From the NCBI GenBank assembly GCA_017621075.1, contig JAGATV010000022.1, forward strand, positions 1-62,592: a stretch of DNA of 62,592 nucleotides, in the 5' to 3' direction. How positions within the stretch are numbered: the first letter of the stretch is position 1; each line of letters starts with the position of its first letter. Of the stretch, positions 44,826 through 54,470 are shown one piece after another. Below the pieces are notes generated by a model, which did not search any database, had not been told where the DNA came from, and saw only the letters and a program-made list of their open reading frames with translations. This stretch comes from Lachnospiraceae bacterium. GTDB taxonomy: Bacteria > Bacillota > Clostridia > Lachnospirales > Lachnospiraceae. Both the position numbers and the translations under genes were made by a program.

Positions 44826-47261
44826 TCAACCCATGGTGATCACTACATCGTAGTTGGTCTTGCCCTTCTCATAAGGAATGACATGGCCATCTACTGTCTT
44901 GCCGTCCACGGTCATGGAAGCGACACCCTTTTCCGCATTGTTTGGGTTCTTCACGGTAATGTGGTAAGTACCTTCCCGGAACTTTCTGGTGAGGGTAAAG
45001 TCACCGAAGCCCTTGGGCACGCAGGGATCAACGGACAGTCCCTTGTGGGTGGGATATACACCCAGGATGTACTGGGAGATATTTACAAAGGTCCATGCAG
45101 CGGTGCCGGTCAGCCAGCTGTTCTTGGCTTCGCCGTGGAACTTGGCATCCTTTCCGGCGATCATCTGGGAATAGACATAAGGCTCGGTGCGGTGGATCTC
45201 ACTGATCTCCTCCACGTAAGCGGGGCAGGTCTTCTTGTAGATTTCAAAAGCTCTGTCACCTCTGCCGATCACAGTTTCCGCAATGGAGACCCAAGGGTTA
45301 TTGTGGCAGAAGATGCCGGCATTTTCCTTGTATCCCGGAGGATAGGAGGAAACCTCGCCGAGCTCTAAGTGGTACTCGGTGTATGCAGGCTGCAGGATCA
45401 TAACGCCGTACTTGGTATCCAGGCGTTCTTTCACGGAATCCAGCGCTTTTTCTGCCAGGCCTTCCTTTACGCCAACACCGGCCAGTACGCAGAAGCCCTG
45501 GGGCTCAATGTAGATCTGGCCTTCCTTGCACTCTTTGGAACCCACCTTATGGCTGTAAGCGTCATAAGCGCGGACGAACCACTCGCCGTCCCAGCCATCC
45601 TTTAAGATGGCATCGTACATGATCTTAACTTCGCTGCGGGCGCGGGCCGCCTCGGCCTCGTCGCCTAAAAGCTCACAGAGCTGTGCATATTCTTCGCCGT
45701 ATTTTACGAACATGCCTGCGATGAATACGGACTCGGCTACGGGACCTTCACTGGGACCAAAGGTCTGGAAGGATTCGCCGGGATGCTCTGAGAAGCAGTT
45801 CAAGTTCAGACAGTCATTCCAGTCAGCGCGTCCGATCAAAGGCAGGTTATGGGGTCCTTTATGGGTTACGATGTAGTCAAAAGATCTCTTCAAATGATTC
45901 ATAAGAGGAGTGGCTACGCTCATATCATTGTCAAAAGGAACAAGTTCCGTCAGGATGGAGGTGTCTCCGGTTTCACGCACATAAGCGCTGGTTCCTGCAA
46001 TGAGCCACAAAGGATCGTCATTGAAGCCGCTTCCGATGTCGGAGTTGCCCTTTTTGGTGAGAGGCTGATATTGGTGATAAGCGCTGCCGTCCTGGAATTG
46101 GGTGGAAGCGATATCAATGATACGTTCTCTTGCGCGGTCAGGAATCAGGTGTACGAAGCCCAAAAGATCCTGACAGGAATCACGGAAGCCCATGCCGCGG
46201 CCGATGCCGGATTCATAATAGGAAGCGGAACGTGACATATTGAAGGTTACCATGCACTGATACTGGTTCCAGGTATTTACCATGCGGTTTACCTTGTCAT
46301 CGGAAGAAGATACGGTGTATTTAGACAGCAGATCGCTCCAGTAAGCCTTAAGTTCAGCAAAAGCAGCATCCACGCCTTCCTCCGTATTATACTTTGCCAG
46401 CATCTCAAAGGCGCGTTTCTTGTTGATGACTCCGTAGGATTCCCATTTCTCTTCCTGGGGATTTTCGATATAGCCCAGCACAAAGATAAAGGTCTTGCTC
46501 TCGCCGGGAGCCAGGGAGACATTTAACTGATGGGAAGCGATGGGGGACCATCCGCTGGCCATGGAATTCGTGCAGGCTCCGTTCTCGACAGCCTCCGGAT
46601 CATCGGCTCCTCTGTAGGCGCCTAAGAAGGCATCTCTGCTGGTGTCGAAGCCGGCGATATCTGCATTTACGGAATAGATCGCATAGTGATTGCGGCGCTC
46701 TCTGTACTCAGTCTTGTGGAAGATGGTGGAACCGGATACCTCCACTTCTCCGGTGCTTAAGTTGCGCTGGAAGTTTTTCATATCGTCATCAGCGTTCCAG
46801 AGGCACCACTCTACATAAGAGAAAACAGAGAAATCTTTTGCCTTGTCGGATTGATTGGTGAGCGTCAGCTTGGAGATCTCGCAATTATCGTTGGTGGGAA
46901 CGAAAGTCAGCACGGAGGCCTTAAGTCCGTTCTTTTCGGAGGTAAAGCGGCTGTAGCCGATACCGTGGCGGCACTCGTAGGAATCGAGAGCTGTCTTTAC
47001 AGGCTGCCAGCCGGGATTCCATACACAGTCTCCATCCTTAATATAGAGGTACTTTCCGTTTATGTCTGCGGGCACGTTATTATAGCGGTAGCGGGTAATG
47101 CGCAGAAGCTTTGCATCCTTATAAAAGGAATAACCGCCGCAGGTGTTGGAGATAAGACTGAAGAATTCATTGGTCCCCAGGTAATTGATCCAGGGGAGAG
47201 GGGTTTTGGGGGTTGTGATGACATATTCCTGATTGGCATCATCAAAAAAACCGAATTTCAT
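44826..47261 (-). CDS. cbp: Cellobiose phosphorylase (GH94)
   Basis: An 811-residue family GH94 enzyme, the length of clostridial cellobiose phosphorylases. It has the N-terminal beta-sandwich start [18 protein letters not shown], the [19 protein letters not shown] block and the general acid Asp in [11 protein letters not shown], followed by the [20 protein letters not shown] region. It splits cellobiose with phosphate into glucose 1-phosphate and glucose in the cytoplasm; the lack of a signal peptide agrees. It is divergent from a lacI and sugar ABC operon and shares its control region. GAAGGAG lies before the ATG. Cellodextrin or a related disaccharide remains possible as substrate. Confidence 0.92.
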   Translation of the reverse strand: MKFGFFDDANQEYVITTPKTPLPWINYLGTNEFFSLISNTCGGYSFYKDAKLLRITRYRYNNVPADINGKYLYIKDGDCVWNPGWQPVKTALDSYECRHGIGYSRFTSEKNGLKASVLTFVPTNDNCEISKLTLTNQSDKAKDFSVFSYVEWCLWNADDDMKNFQRNLSTGEVEVSGSTIFHKTEYRERRNHYAIYSVNADIAGFDTSRDAFLGAYRGADDPEAVENGACTNSMASGWSPIASHQLNVSLAPGESKTFIFVLGYIENPQEEKWESYGVINKKRAFEMLAKYNTEEGVDAAFAELKAYWSDLLSKYTVSSSDDKVNRMVNTWNQYQCMVTFNMSRSASYYESGIGRGMGFRDSCQDLLGFVHLIPDRARERIIDIASTQFQDGSAYHQYQPLTKKGNSDIGSGFNDDPLWLIAGTSAYVRETGDTSILTELVPFDNDMSVATPLMNHLKRSFDYIVTHKGPHNLPLIGRADWNDCLNLNCFSEHPGESFQTFGPSEGPVAESVFIAGMFVKYGEEYAQLCELLGDEAEAARARSEVKIMYDAILKDGWDGEWFVRAYDAYSHKVGSKECKEGQIYIEPQGFCVLAGVGVKEGLAEKALDSVKERLDTKYGVMILQPAYTEYHLELGEVSSYPPGYKENAGIFCHNNPWVSIAETVIGRGDRAFEIYKKTCPAYVEEISEIHRTEPYVYSQMIAGKDAKFHGEAKNSWLTGTAAWTFVNISQYILGVYPTHKGLSVDPCVPKGFGDFTLTRKFREGTYHITVKNPNNAEKGVASMTVDGKTVDGHVIPYEKGKTNYDVVITMG

Positions 47262-47324
47262 AACTGTTCTCCTTCATTTTAATATATTTTTGTTGCTTTC
47301 AGAATACTATGAATTGTGGGAACA

Positions 47325-47340
47325 GAAAACGATTAAGTAA
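47325..47340 (+). promoter_or_regulatory. LacI-type operator A in front of the phosphorylase gene
   Basis: GAAAACGATTAAGTAA, 16 bases identical to operator B at 47556. Read on the minus strand it lies about 11-26 bases after the predicted phosphorylase transcription start. Confidence 0.75.
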
Positions 47341-47357
47341 CTCAAATCTTGACTAAA

Positions 47358-47386
47358 ATTATACAAAAAGCGGTGAAAAATTGCAA
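47358..47386 (-). promoter_or_regulatory. Promoter of the cellobiose phosphorylase gene
   Basis: On the minus strand TTGCAA (47386-47381), 17-base spacer, TATAAT (47363-47358), a perfect -10 box. Confidence 0.88.
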
Positions 47387-47518
47387 TAGCAATGTGTGAA
47401 AAACATTTTGTGCAGACAAAACTGTTAAAAATCACTATAACAGGTGCCTAAAAGCCTGTTAAAATAATAACATTATGGATGATTTTCACAAAAATACACA
47501 AAAAAGGCAAAAAAAGTA

Positions 47519-47547
47519 TTGCAAAATTATGTATCTTGTTATATAGT
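47519..47547 (+). promoter_or_regulatory. Promoter of the lacI-cebEFG operon
   Basis: TTGCAA (47519-47524), 17-base spacer, TATAGT (47542-47547). Same -35 hexamer as the divergent phosphorylase promoter. Confidence 0.82.
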
Positions 47548-47555
47548 TAAGTTAC

Positions 47556-47571
47556 GAAAACGATTAAGTAA
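47556..47571 (+). promoter_or_regulatory. LacI-type operator B in front of lacI
   Basis: GAAAACGATTAAGTAA at the predicted lacI transcription start. The distance to operator A is 231 bases in the same orientation, about 22 helical turns, so a repression loop is possible. Confidence 0.75.
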
Positions 47572-47621
47572 AAGCAAATCCACCAATACATACCTACAAG
47601 AAACTGATCGGGAGAACGGCG

Positions 47622-48647
47622 ATGGCATCACTGAAGGACATATCCAAGCTCTGCGGAGTTTCAGTGGCAACAGTAAGCAAAGCGCTGAACGATCACAAGG
47701 ACATTGGAGAAGATACAAAACAGTATATTAAGAAAGTGGCCAAAGAGATCGGATACTCTCCCAATCTTTCCGCAAGGGCGCTTAAGACGAATAAGACACA
47801 GGGAATCGGAGTGCTGTTTGTCGACGATGCCATGAGCGGGCTGACACATGACTACTTCTCAAGAGTGCTGGACAGTTTCAAGCGGACGGCGGAGAAGGGC
47901 GGTTATGATATTACTTTTATCAATAGCTGCAAGAACAGGAAGGGGCGGATGTCCTACCTGGAGCACAGCAGGTATCGGGGATTAGACGGAGTGGTCCTGG
48001 CCTGTATCGATTTTAATGATCCGGAAGTAATGGAGCTGGTGCAGAGCGATATTCCGGTGGTGACGATCGATTATCTGTTCAACGACAGGATTGCAGTCAT
48101 GTCGGACAATGTGACGGGCATCAGAGATCTGCTGGAATACATATATGGAAGAGGCCACCGCAGGATCGCTTATATCCACGGTGCGGAATCAGCGGTAACC
48201 AGATCCAGACTGTCCAGCTTTTACAGGACGGCAGAGAGACTGGGGCTGGAGATCCCGGATGAATATATCCGTGAAGCAGCATACAGAGACACGATCACCA
48301 CTTACCAGGTGACCAATGAACTTTTAAATCTGCAAAACCCGCCTACCTGTATCATTTACCCGGATGATTTTGCCGCATTTGGCGGCATCAATGCCATCAG
48401 GGAGCGGGGGTTGAGAATACCGGAGGACGTTTCGGTGGCAGGCTATGATGGAATCAGCGCCGCAAGGAATCTGGAGCCGAAACTCACCACAGTCCAGCAG
48501 GACGCAGAGCAGATCGGCTGTGTGGCGGCGAGAGAACTGATCAGCCTCATTGAAAGACCCAAGACCACTATTGTGGAACAGGTCATCATTCCGGGACACA
48601 TCATTGAGGGTAAATCCGTAGCTGATGTGAACAAACAGAATAAATAG
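47622..48647 (+). CDS. LacI-family regulator of the cellobiose regulon
   Basis: A 341-residue LacI-type protein. The helix-turn-helix is at the N-terminus (LKDISKLCGVSVATVSKALN) with the hinge NLSARALKTNKT, followed by a periplasmic-binding-like core (ESAVTRSRL, IIYPDDFAAFGGINAIRERG, DVSVAGYDGI). GGGAGAACGG lies before the ATG. Two copies of GAAAACGATTAAGTAA flank its promoter region, so it probably represses itself, the transport genes behind it and the divergent phosphorylase. Cellobiose as inducer is inferred. Confidence 0.9.
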   Translation: MASLKDISKLCGVSVATVSKALNDHKDIGEDTKQYIKKVAKEIGYSPNLSARALKTNKTQGIGVLFVDDAMSGLTHDYFSRVLDSFKRTAEKGGYDITFINSCKNRKGRMSYLEHSRYRGLDGVVLACIDFNDPEVMELVQSDIPVVTIDYLFNDRIAVMSDNVTGIRDLLEYIYGRGHRRIAYIHGAESAVTRSRLSSFYRTAERLGLEIPDEYIREAAYRDTITTYQVTNELLNLQNPPTCIIYPDDFAAFGGINAIRERGLRIPEDVSVAGYDGISAARNLEPKLTTVQQDAEQIGCVAARELISLIERPKTTIVEQVIIPGHIIEGKSVADVNKQNK

Positions 48648-48728
48648 GCATTTATGCCGCAAAACTCAAAATGCGGCATGGATATAAATGCAACACCAAA
48701 AACTAATTCATTTAGGGAGGAAACAAGA

Positions 48729-50063
48729 ATGAAGAAGAAAGTACTTAGTGCTTTGCTCGTAACCGCTATGGTTGCAAGTATGTTAGTCGGCTGTGGCGAC
48801 AAGGCTGCATCCGGCAAGGCTACCGATGGTGGTAAGGTTCTTAACGTTTACTGCTGGAATGATGAGTTCCAGAGACGTGTAAAAGACCACTATCCGGATT
48901 ACCAGGAAGTAGATGCTACCACCGGTAAGATCGGCGATGTTACCGTAAAGTGGAACATCACTGCTGACCAGGACAATGCTTACCAGAACAATCTGGATGC
49001 TGCCCTGTTAAAGCAGAAGGATGCTGCAGCTGATGACAAGATCGATATCTTCCTGATCGAGGCTGACTATGCATTAAAGTATGTTGATACTGATTATGCC
49101 CTGTCTGTTAAGGATCTGGGTATTACCGATGAAAATCTTGCCAACCAGTATCAGTACACCAAGGATATCGTTACCGATTCCAAGGGCGTATTAAAGGGTG
49201 TATCATGGCAGGGTTGCCCCGGCGTCCTGATCTACAACCGTGACATCGCTAAGGATGTATTCGGAACCGACGATCCCGCAGAAGTTCAGAAGAAAGTAGC
49301 TGACTGGGATACCTTCAAGGCTACCGCTGCTGAACTGCAGGCAAAAGGTTACTATGCAATGTCTTCTGTAAACGACAGCTATCGTGTATACTCCAACAAC
49401 GTATCTACCAAGTGGGTTGTTGACAACAAGATCGTTATCGACGAGAACCTGATGAAGTGGGTTGAGGACTCCAAGGCAATGGTAGACGCAGGTCAGACCA
49501 ACACTTATGAGCTGTGGGGCGATGACTGGAGCAAGGGCTTCTATCCTGAAGGAAAGGTATTCTGCTACTTTGGACCCGCTTGGTTCGTAGATTTCTCCAT
49601 GGCTGCTGACAAGGATGGCAGTATTGCTAATGCAGGCGGCTGGGCAGCAACCGAAGGACCTCAGGGCTTCTTCTGGGGCGGTACCTGGGTATGCGCAGCA
49701 AGCGGCACTGACAACGCAGCTCTGGTTAAGGACATCATGCTGAAGCTGACCACTGATGAAGCAATCATGACCGATATCGTTAAGGCTGACAATGACTTCG
49801 TAAACAACAAGCCTGCAATGAATGCTATGGCTGCTGATACCAGCTATTCCAGCAAGGTACTGGGCGGACAGAATCCTTTGGCTATGTACTGCGCAGGTGC
49901 TGAGAAGATCGACTTAAGCAACCTTTCCAAGTACGACCAGGCATGTAACGAAGAGTTCCAGCATGCTATGAAGAACTACTTCGACGGCAACGCAACTTTG
50001 GATCAGGCTCTTGATCTGTTCTACAAGGCAGTTGAGGAGAAGCATCCTGAGTTGAGCCACTAA
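48729..50063 (+). CDS. Sugar ABC transporter binding lipoprotein (cellobiose type)
   Basis: A 444-residue family 1 solute-binding lipoprotein. Its signal ends in the lipobox LVGC (C22). The sequence VLNVYCWNDEFQRRVKDHYP starts the mature domain, and EGPQGFFWGGTWVCAASGTD lies in the sugar-site region. GGGAGG is 8 bases before the ATG; a frame extension to 48654 has no ribosome site. It follows lacI by 81 bases, which hold a weak ATGCCGC/GCGGCAT hairpin. The cellobiose assignment rests on the neighbouring phosphorylase. Confidence 0.88.
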   Translation: MKKKVLSALLVTAMVASMLVGCGDKAASGKATDGGKVLNVYCWNDEFQRRVKDHYPDYQEVDATTGKIGDVTVKWNITADQDNAYQNNLDAALLKQKDAAADDKIDIFLIEADYALKYVDTDYALSVKDLGITDENLANQYQYTKDIVTDSKGVLKGVSWQGCPGVLIYNRDIAKDVFGTDDPAEVQKKVADWDTFKATAAELQAKGYYAMSSVNDSYRVYSNNVSTKWVVDNKIVIDENLMKWVEDSKAMVDAGQTNTYELWGDDWSKGFYPEGKVFCYFGPAWFVDFSMAADKDGSIANAGGWAATEGPQGFFWGGTWVCAASGTDNAALVKDIMLKLTTDEAIMTDIVKADNDFVNNKPAMNAMAADTSYSSKVLGGQNPLAMYCAGAEKIDLSNLSKYDQACNEEFQHAMKNYFDGNATLDQALDLFYKAVEEKHPELSH

Positions 50064-50099
50064 TTTCATTAGATGGTAATTGTAAATAGTTTATAAGAG

Positions 50100-50137
50100 C
50101 CATGCCTGCCTGAGCAGTCAGGCAGGCATGGTTTTCT
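50100..50137 (+). terminator. Strong hairpin with T-run between binding protein and permease genes
   Basis: Perfect 14-bp stem CCATGCCTGCCTGA / TCAGGCAGGCATGG with a GCAG loop, followed by TTTTCTTT. It looks like a full terminator, but the permease genes behind it have no obvious promoter, so partial read-through is likely. Confidence 0.82.
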
Positions 50138-50238
50138 TTCAAAAAGACTTACAGGACTGGCCGCAGATTTTTATGCGGGGAATGATTTGCGTCGAGGCCT
50201 GTAAGAACAGGCGAGAGATAGTAAACGGAGGGTCATAT

Positions 50239-51156
50239 ATGAAGAGTGCAAAGCCAAAGCGTGGAAAGGTCGTCAGCTATAATAAGTGGGGTTACATATT
50301 TTTGATTCCCTTTGTTGTTGTCTATCTGGTGTTCCAGCTGATTCCTATGGTAACCACCATATACAACAGCTTTTTTGAGAATTATCGTTCGGGACTGATA
50401 CAGGTAGGTCCTACATTCATAGGTTTGGATAACTTTATCAAGATCTTTTCCAATGCGGATATCTGGATCTATGCCAAGAACACTTTGATCATGTGGGTAT
50501 TGGGATTCGTTCCCCAGATCATCGTGTCTCTGCTTCTGGGCTCCTGGTTTTCCAATCCCAGCCTTCGCCTGAAGGGACAGAGATTTTTCAAGACTGTGAT
50601 CTATCTGCCCAACCTGATCATGGCATCAGCATTTGCAATGCTGTTCTTTACCCTGTTCTCTGACGGCGGCCCTATCAACTCCATATTGATCCAGATGGGT
50701 ATCCTGGATACTCCTTTCAGTTTCCTTTCCAATGTGTGGAGTACCAGAATCCTGGTTGCTTTCATGAACTTCATCATGTGGTTCGGAAATACTACCATTC
50801 TCCTGATGGCAGGTATGATGGGTATCGATACCGCCCTGTTTGAAGCGGCTGAGGTGGACGGTGCCACTTCCACCCAGGTATTCTTCAAGATCACCTTGCC
50901 GCTGTTAAGGCCGATCTTGGTCTATGTTATGATCACTTCTCTGATCGGTGGTCTGCAGATGTTCGATGTACCTCAGATTCTGACCAATGGTACCGGAGAT
51001 CCGGTAAGATCTTCCATGACGCTGATCATGTACCTGAACAAACATTTGTACAGCAAGAACTTCGGTATGGCCGGTGCATTGTCCGTGATCCTGTTTATCA
51101 TTACCGGCGCCTTAAGCTTGTTGGTGTACAATTTCTCAAATAAGAAAGAAAAGTAG
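50239..51156 (+). CDS. Sugar ABC transporter permease (MalF type)
   Basis: A 305-residue six-helix permease. The first helix follows YNKWGYIFLIPFVVVYLVFQ, and the coupling loop is TALFEAAEVDGATSTQVFFK (about residues 192-211). GGAGGG lies 8 bases before the ATG at 50239. Upstream frame extension would run into the terminator hairpin. It forms the channel with the next gene product; no ATPase gene is present in this cluster. Confidence 0.9.
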   Translation: MKSAKPKRGKVVSYNKWGYIFLIPFVVVYLVFQLIPMVTTIYNSFFENYRSGLIQVGPTFIGLDNFIKIFSNADIWIYAKNTLIMWVLGFVPQIIVSLLLGSWFSNPSLRLKGQRFFKTVIYLPNLIMASAFAMLFFTLFSDGGPINSILIQMGILDTPFSFLSNVWSTRILVAFMNFIMWFGNTTILLMAGMMGIDTALFEAAEVDGATSTQVFFKITLPLLRPILVYVMITSLIGGLQMFDVPQILTNGTGDPVRSSMTLIMYLNKHLYSKNFGMAGALSVILFIITGALSLLVYNFSNKKEK

Positions 51157-51168
51157 GAGGTGAAGGAC

Positions 51169-52035
51169 ATGAAAACAGCAGAAAATCATACAATCAATAA
51201 AGGCCTGAATATTCATGCAAGACGTGCAATCGCATACATCGTGTTAGTGTTGGTGTCCTTCCTGTGTCTGTTCTGGTTTTATGTATTGTTCATTAACGCT
51301 ACCAGATCTCACGGAGAACTTACCCGGGGATTTACCCCTATACCCAGTACGCATTTTGGAGATAACTGGGAAAGCCTGATGACAGGTACCCTTCCGGTGT
51401 GGAACGGCCTGATCAACAGCCTGATCGTTGCCGGCTTCAGTGCGCTGTTGTGTACTTACTTTTCTACCATGACCGCTTATGCGATTCATGCTTATGATTT
51501 TAAGTTAAAGAAATTCATGTTTACTTTTATCCTGGCGGTAATGACCATCCCTACCCAGGTGACGGCACTCGGTTTCGTGCAGTTGGTATCCAACATGAAA
51601 CTGGAAGATACCTTCGTTCCCTTGATCGTACCCGCCATTGCAGCTCCGGTGACCTTCTTCTATATGAAGCAGTATATGGAGAGCGCTCTGCCCCTGTCAC
51701 TGGTGGAGACGGCGCGAATCGACGGCTCCGGTGAATTCCACACCTTCAATGCCATCGTTCTGCCGCTGATGAAGCCAGCCATTGCAGTACAGGCAATCTT
51801 CACCTTTGTACAGAGCTGGAACAATTACTTCACTCCTGCACTGATCCTGCATGAGGATAAAGTAAAGACCCTGCCCATCCTGATCGCACAGCTGCGTTCC
51901 GCAGACTGGCTGAAATTTGATATGGGTCAGGTGTACATGATGATCGCTTTCTCCATCTTCCCGGTTATCCTGGTATATCTGTTCCTGTCCAAGTTCATCG
52001 TACAGGGTGTTGCACTGGGAAGCGTAAAGGGCTGA
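51169..52035 (+). CDS. Sugar ABC transporter permease (MalG type)
   Basis: A 288-residue MalG/UgpE-type permease. The coupling loop is LVETARIDGSGEFHTFNAIV (about residues 183-202), and the C-terminus has the family ending FIVQGVALGSVKG. AGGAGG lies 7 bases before the ATG at 51169. A GTG at 51160 overlaps the ribosome site and is unlikely. The gene ends the lacI-binding protein-permease operon. Confidence 0.9.
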   Translation: MKTAENHTINKGLNIHARRAIAYIVLVLVSFLCLFWFYVLFINATRSHGELTRGFTPIPSTHFGDNWESLMTGTLPVWNGLINSLIVAGFSALLCTYFSTMTAYAIHAYDFKLKKFMFTFILAVMTIPTQVTALGFVQLVSNMKLEDTFVPLIVPAIAAPVTFFYMKQYMESALPLSLVETARIDGSGEFHTFNAIVLPLMKPAIAVQAIFTFVQSWNNYFTPALILHEDKVKTLPILIAQLRSADWLKFDMGQVYMMIAFSIFPVILVYLFLSKFIVQGVALGSVKG

Positions 52036-52058
52036 TGCCCCGGTTGTCCCTGATAAAC

Positions 52059-52098
52059 AGAAATCCTGCCTACTTGAAAAAGTGGGCAGGATTTCTTT
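52059..52098 (+). terminator. Terminator between the sugar permease and DUF3048 genes
   Basis: 17-bp stem AGAAATCCTGCCTACTT / AAGTGGGCAGGATTTCT with one G-T pair and a GAAA tetraloop, followed by TTAA. It lies between convergent genes and can work in both directions. Confidence 0.85.
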
Positions 52099-52132
52099 AA
52101 CTGTATGATATCTGTTTTGGATTTAAAATCCT

Positions 52133-53329
52133 TTATTTCAGTACCAGCTCGTTCCATCTGGTGGAGGATACCAGTGCGATATAGGTCCTTCCGGTGTTCA
52201 GGGTAATCTCAGTGCCGTTGCTGTCATAAAATTTGGTGGGATCCACGGCATCGTTCTTTTCCCAGGTAACAGGGATGGCCTTTCCGCCGGTGATGTAGTA
52301 ACCGCTTCCGGTCTGGTTGAGGATGTTGAATTTCATGTAGCCGTTTGCATCGAGCTCTGTAACGTCTGCACGCTGAAGGATGACATTTGTGAAGGCAAGC
52401 TGTTTGTCGTCATTTTCGGGGTCGATATGAGCTCGTCCGTATTCATAGTAAAGATAGGTGCCGCTGCCTTCATCGTATTTGAGCTCTGAGGAGTTGTGGG
52501 GAAAAGGAAGATCTACCAGAGTACAATCTTTCACATTGTAGACAGAGGAAAGATCTACGGGAGCGGTTTCGTCTGCAAATTGCCAGTGCTGCCCCTGATA
52601 ATAAGAATTGTATTCTGTGGAGTAGCCTGCGGATTTCATTCGGGAGGCAATCTCTCCGGTGGTGACATACTCTGTAAATTCACGGGCCTTTCCGTTGTTG
52701 ATGCGGGCAAAGCCGCCGCTTAAGTTATTGACCCAGGGATTGGTCAGATACTCATTGATGTAGAAAGGACCGCCATCGTGAACCAGAACGGCATTGTATT
52801 CCGGTGCGATCATAAAGTTGGTGGGACGGACGCTTCGAATGCTTCCGAAACGGGTGATGCTTCCCCAGTCTTTTACGATCGCCATGAGCCGGGTGACTTC
52901 GCCGTTGGCTGTGCTGTTCATCATCTCATAGACGATATCTGCCTGTGTCAGTCCGTAATGATCCAATGCGGTCACTTCGTTGTCTACCATAACGGCTACG
53001 GGCCGCTGGGACTTTAGGGCGTTGCCGATCCATTCGTTGGTCAGCTCGCTGCGGTACATGTTGTCATGGTTTTCCACAACAGGTTTGGCGGACTTTTCCG
53101 ACTGGGACTCTTTAGCTGTCTCAGAAGTTGCGGACTCAGAGGCAGAGGTTTCGGAAACAGATGTCTCGGATGAAGCTGCCGGTTCTGTTTGGAGTGAGGT
53201 CTTGTCTGACTGAGAGGCAGATTCCTCGGTTACAATGGGGGAGGCAATTTCTTTTGTGTCCTGGCAGCCGGTCAGCACGCAGGCGGCCAGTACCGTGGAC
53301 AAAAGAAGTGCGAATGCTTTTTTCGTCAT
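52133..53329 (-). CDS. DUF3048-family lipoprotein (YerB-like)
   Basis: A 398-residue lipoprotein: signal with lipobox LTGC (C22), then an 80-residue Ser/Glu/Thr-rich linker, then the DUF3048 core (RPVAVMVDNEVTALDHYGLT, ADIVYEMMNSTANGEVTRLM, GSIRSVRPTNF, NAVLVHDGGP) and a C-terminal domain (KFYDSNGTEITLNTGRTYIA). YerB in Bacillus is a lipoprotein of unknown function, so only location on the outer membrane face can be stated. AAAGGA precedes the ATG on the minus strand. It appears monocistronic. Confidence 0.88.
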   Translation of the reverse strand: MTKKAFALLLSTVLAACVLTGCQDTKEIASPIVTEESASQSDKTSLQTEPAASSETSVSETSASESATSETAKESQSEKSAKPVVENHDNMYRSELTNEWIGNALKSQRPVAVMVDNEVTALDHYGLTQADIVYEMMNSTANGEVTRLMAIVKDWGSITRFGSIRSVRPTNFMIAPEYNAVLVHDGGPFYINEYLTNPWVNNLSGGFARINNGKAREFTEYVTTGEIASRMKSAGYSTEYNSYYQGQHWQFADETAPVDLSSVYNVKDCTLVDLPFPHNSSELKYDEGSGTYLYYEYGRAHIDPENDDKQLAFTNVILQRADVTELDANGYMKFNILNQTGSGYYITGGKAIPVTWEKNDAVDPTKFYDSNGTEITLNTGRTYIALVSSTRWNELVLK

Positions 53330-53470
53330 TTGGTATAAATCCTTTCTTTCGTTTATGGTTTATAAAAAACAGTATACCCCTTTTTGGCAGGATTAGAAAG
53401 GGAAAAGTTGAATTTGATGCTGAAAATGATCTGTAAAGTATGGTAAAATAAATACAAGGGGGTACGACGT

Positions 53471-54160
53471 ATGGAAATGATGAAAAACCTTTTGACCTAT
53501 CTGGAAGGATGGAACGGATTATCGGTGGCTGTGCGATTGATCCTCGCAGCTCTCATGGGCGGAATCATCGGTATGGAGCGCGGCGCCACAAAACATGCGG
53601 CAGGGCTTAGGACATTTACCCTGGTGTGTCTGGGAGCTGCATTGGCACAGATCGTGGATCTGCACTGTGTGCTGTTGTACGGGACCGGCGATCCGGTGCG
53701 CCTGGCACAGGGGGGGATCAGTGGTATCGGCTTTTTGGGAGTAGGTACTATTATTGTAACCGGAAAGAGTCACATCAAGGGGCTGACTACAGCGGCAACC
53801 CTGTGGACAACGGCCGTGCTGGGTATTTCCATAGGTGCGGGATATATTTATGCGTCCCTGCTTACTTTTGCGCTGGTCATGATCGTGATCAAAGCAATGG
53901 CCGGGGTCAGCCACAAACATATACAGTATCACCGGCTGATGAGGATCGAAGTGGAAGTTAGCGCCAATGAGGGAGCCAGGGGAGTGACCGCCTATTTGCG
54001 GGAGCATGGGTATCATATCACCGATATGGAGAGAAAACAGTGCGATGACCATATCCTGCTTGGCCTGGATATTGATCTGGGCGGAAAAAGAGACCACAAT
54101 CAGATCATAGAAGAGATCAATCGGTTAGATGCAGTGGATTTTGCCACGGAGATTTTTTAA
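53471..54160 (+). CDS. MgtC/SapB-family membrane protein
   Basis: A 229-residue protein with four to five hydrophobic helices in the first 140 residues. It has the family motif LMGGIIGMERGATKHAAGLRT, split here by no insertion, then GGISGIGFLGVGTIIVTG and TTAATLWTTAVLGI. A C-terminal ACT-like domain covers about 150-229 (MRIEVEVSANEGARGVTAYL). The family has been linked to Mg2+ homeostasis and membrane potential; the role here is not known. AAGGGGG lies before the ATG. The terminator at 54177 follows. Confidence 0.9.
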   Translation: MEMMKNLLTYLEGWNGLSVAVRLILAALMGGIIGMERGATKHAAGLRTFTLVCLGAALAQIVDLHCVLLYGTGDPVRLAQGGISGIGFLGVGTIIVTGKSHIKGLTTAATLWTTAVLGISIGAGYIYASLLTFALVMIVIKAMAGVSHKHIQYHRLMRIEVEVSANEGARGVTAYLREHGYHITDMERKQCDDHILLGLDIDLGGKRDHNQIIEEINRLDAVDFATEIF

Positions 54161-54176
54161 ACAGTATGCATAATAA

Positions 54177-54203
54177 AAAGCACCGGGCAGCCTCGGTGCT
54201 TTT
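54177..54203. terminator. Bidirectional terminator between mgtC-like gene and tRNA-Ser
   Basis: AAAAGCACCG pairs with CGGTGCTTTT (54176-54185, 54194-54203), with A-runs and T-runs on both sides, so it can end both the mgtC-like mRNA and the minus-strand tRNA. Confidence 0.85.
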
Positions 54204-54206
54204 CAG

Positions 54207-54291
54207 CGGAGAGCATGGGATTCGAACCCACGGTGCCTTGCGGCACACGGCTTTTCGAGAGCCGCACCTTAAACCACTCGGACAACTCTCC
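54207..54291 (-). tRNA. tRNA-Ser (anticodon CGA)
   Basis: On the minus strand the 7-bp acceptor stem GGAGAGT/GCTCTCC closes the molecule, with G73 as the serine discriminator. The anticodon loop is CTCGAAA (CGA, reading UCG), closed by CGGCT/AGCCG. A long variable arm GTGCCGCAAGGCAC and the T-loop GGTTCGAATCC follow. The 3' CCA is not encoded. Confidence 0.96.
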
Positions 54292-54309
54292 ACGTTATCA
54301 GACTTATTT

Positions 54310-54338
54310 ATTTTAAAGGAAAATCTCCGTTAATGCAA
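54310..54338 (-). promoter_or_regulatory. Promoter of tRNA-Ser
   Basis: On the minus strand TTGCAT (54338-54333), 17-base spacer, TAAAAT (54315-54310), about 20 bases before the tRNA. Confidence 0.75.
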
Positions 54339-54345
54339 CTAAAAG

Positions 54346-54374
54346 TTGTGCCGGGAGGAAAATTAGGATATAAT
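54346..54374 (+). promoter_or_regulatory. Promoter of the pfk-dnaX-recR operon
   Basis: TTGTGC (54346-54351), 17-base spacer, TATAAT (54369-54374). It is back-to-back with the tRNA-Ser promoter. Confidence 0.78.
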
Positions 54375-54470
54375 ATACCCGAAAGAGTGAACAAAACGCA
54401 GCGGCATCAGGCAAGGCTGCGGAGAGATAGGATGACGGCTGCCCGGCGGGGCGGCGGAATGGAGGCGCAG

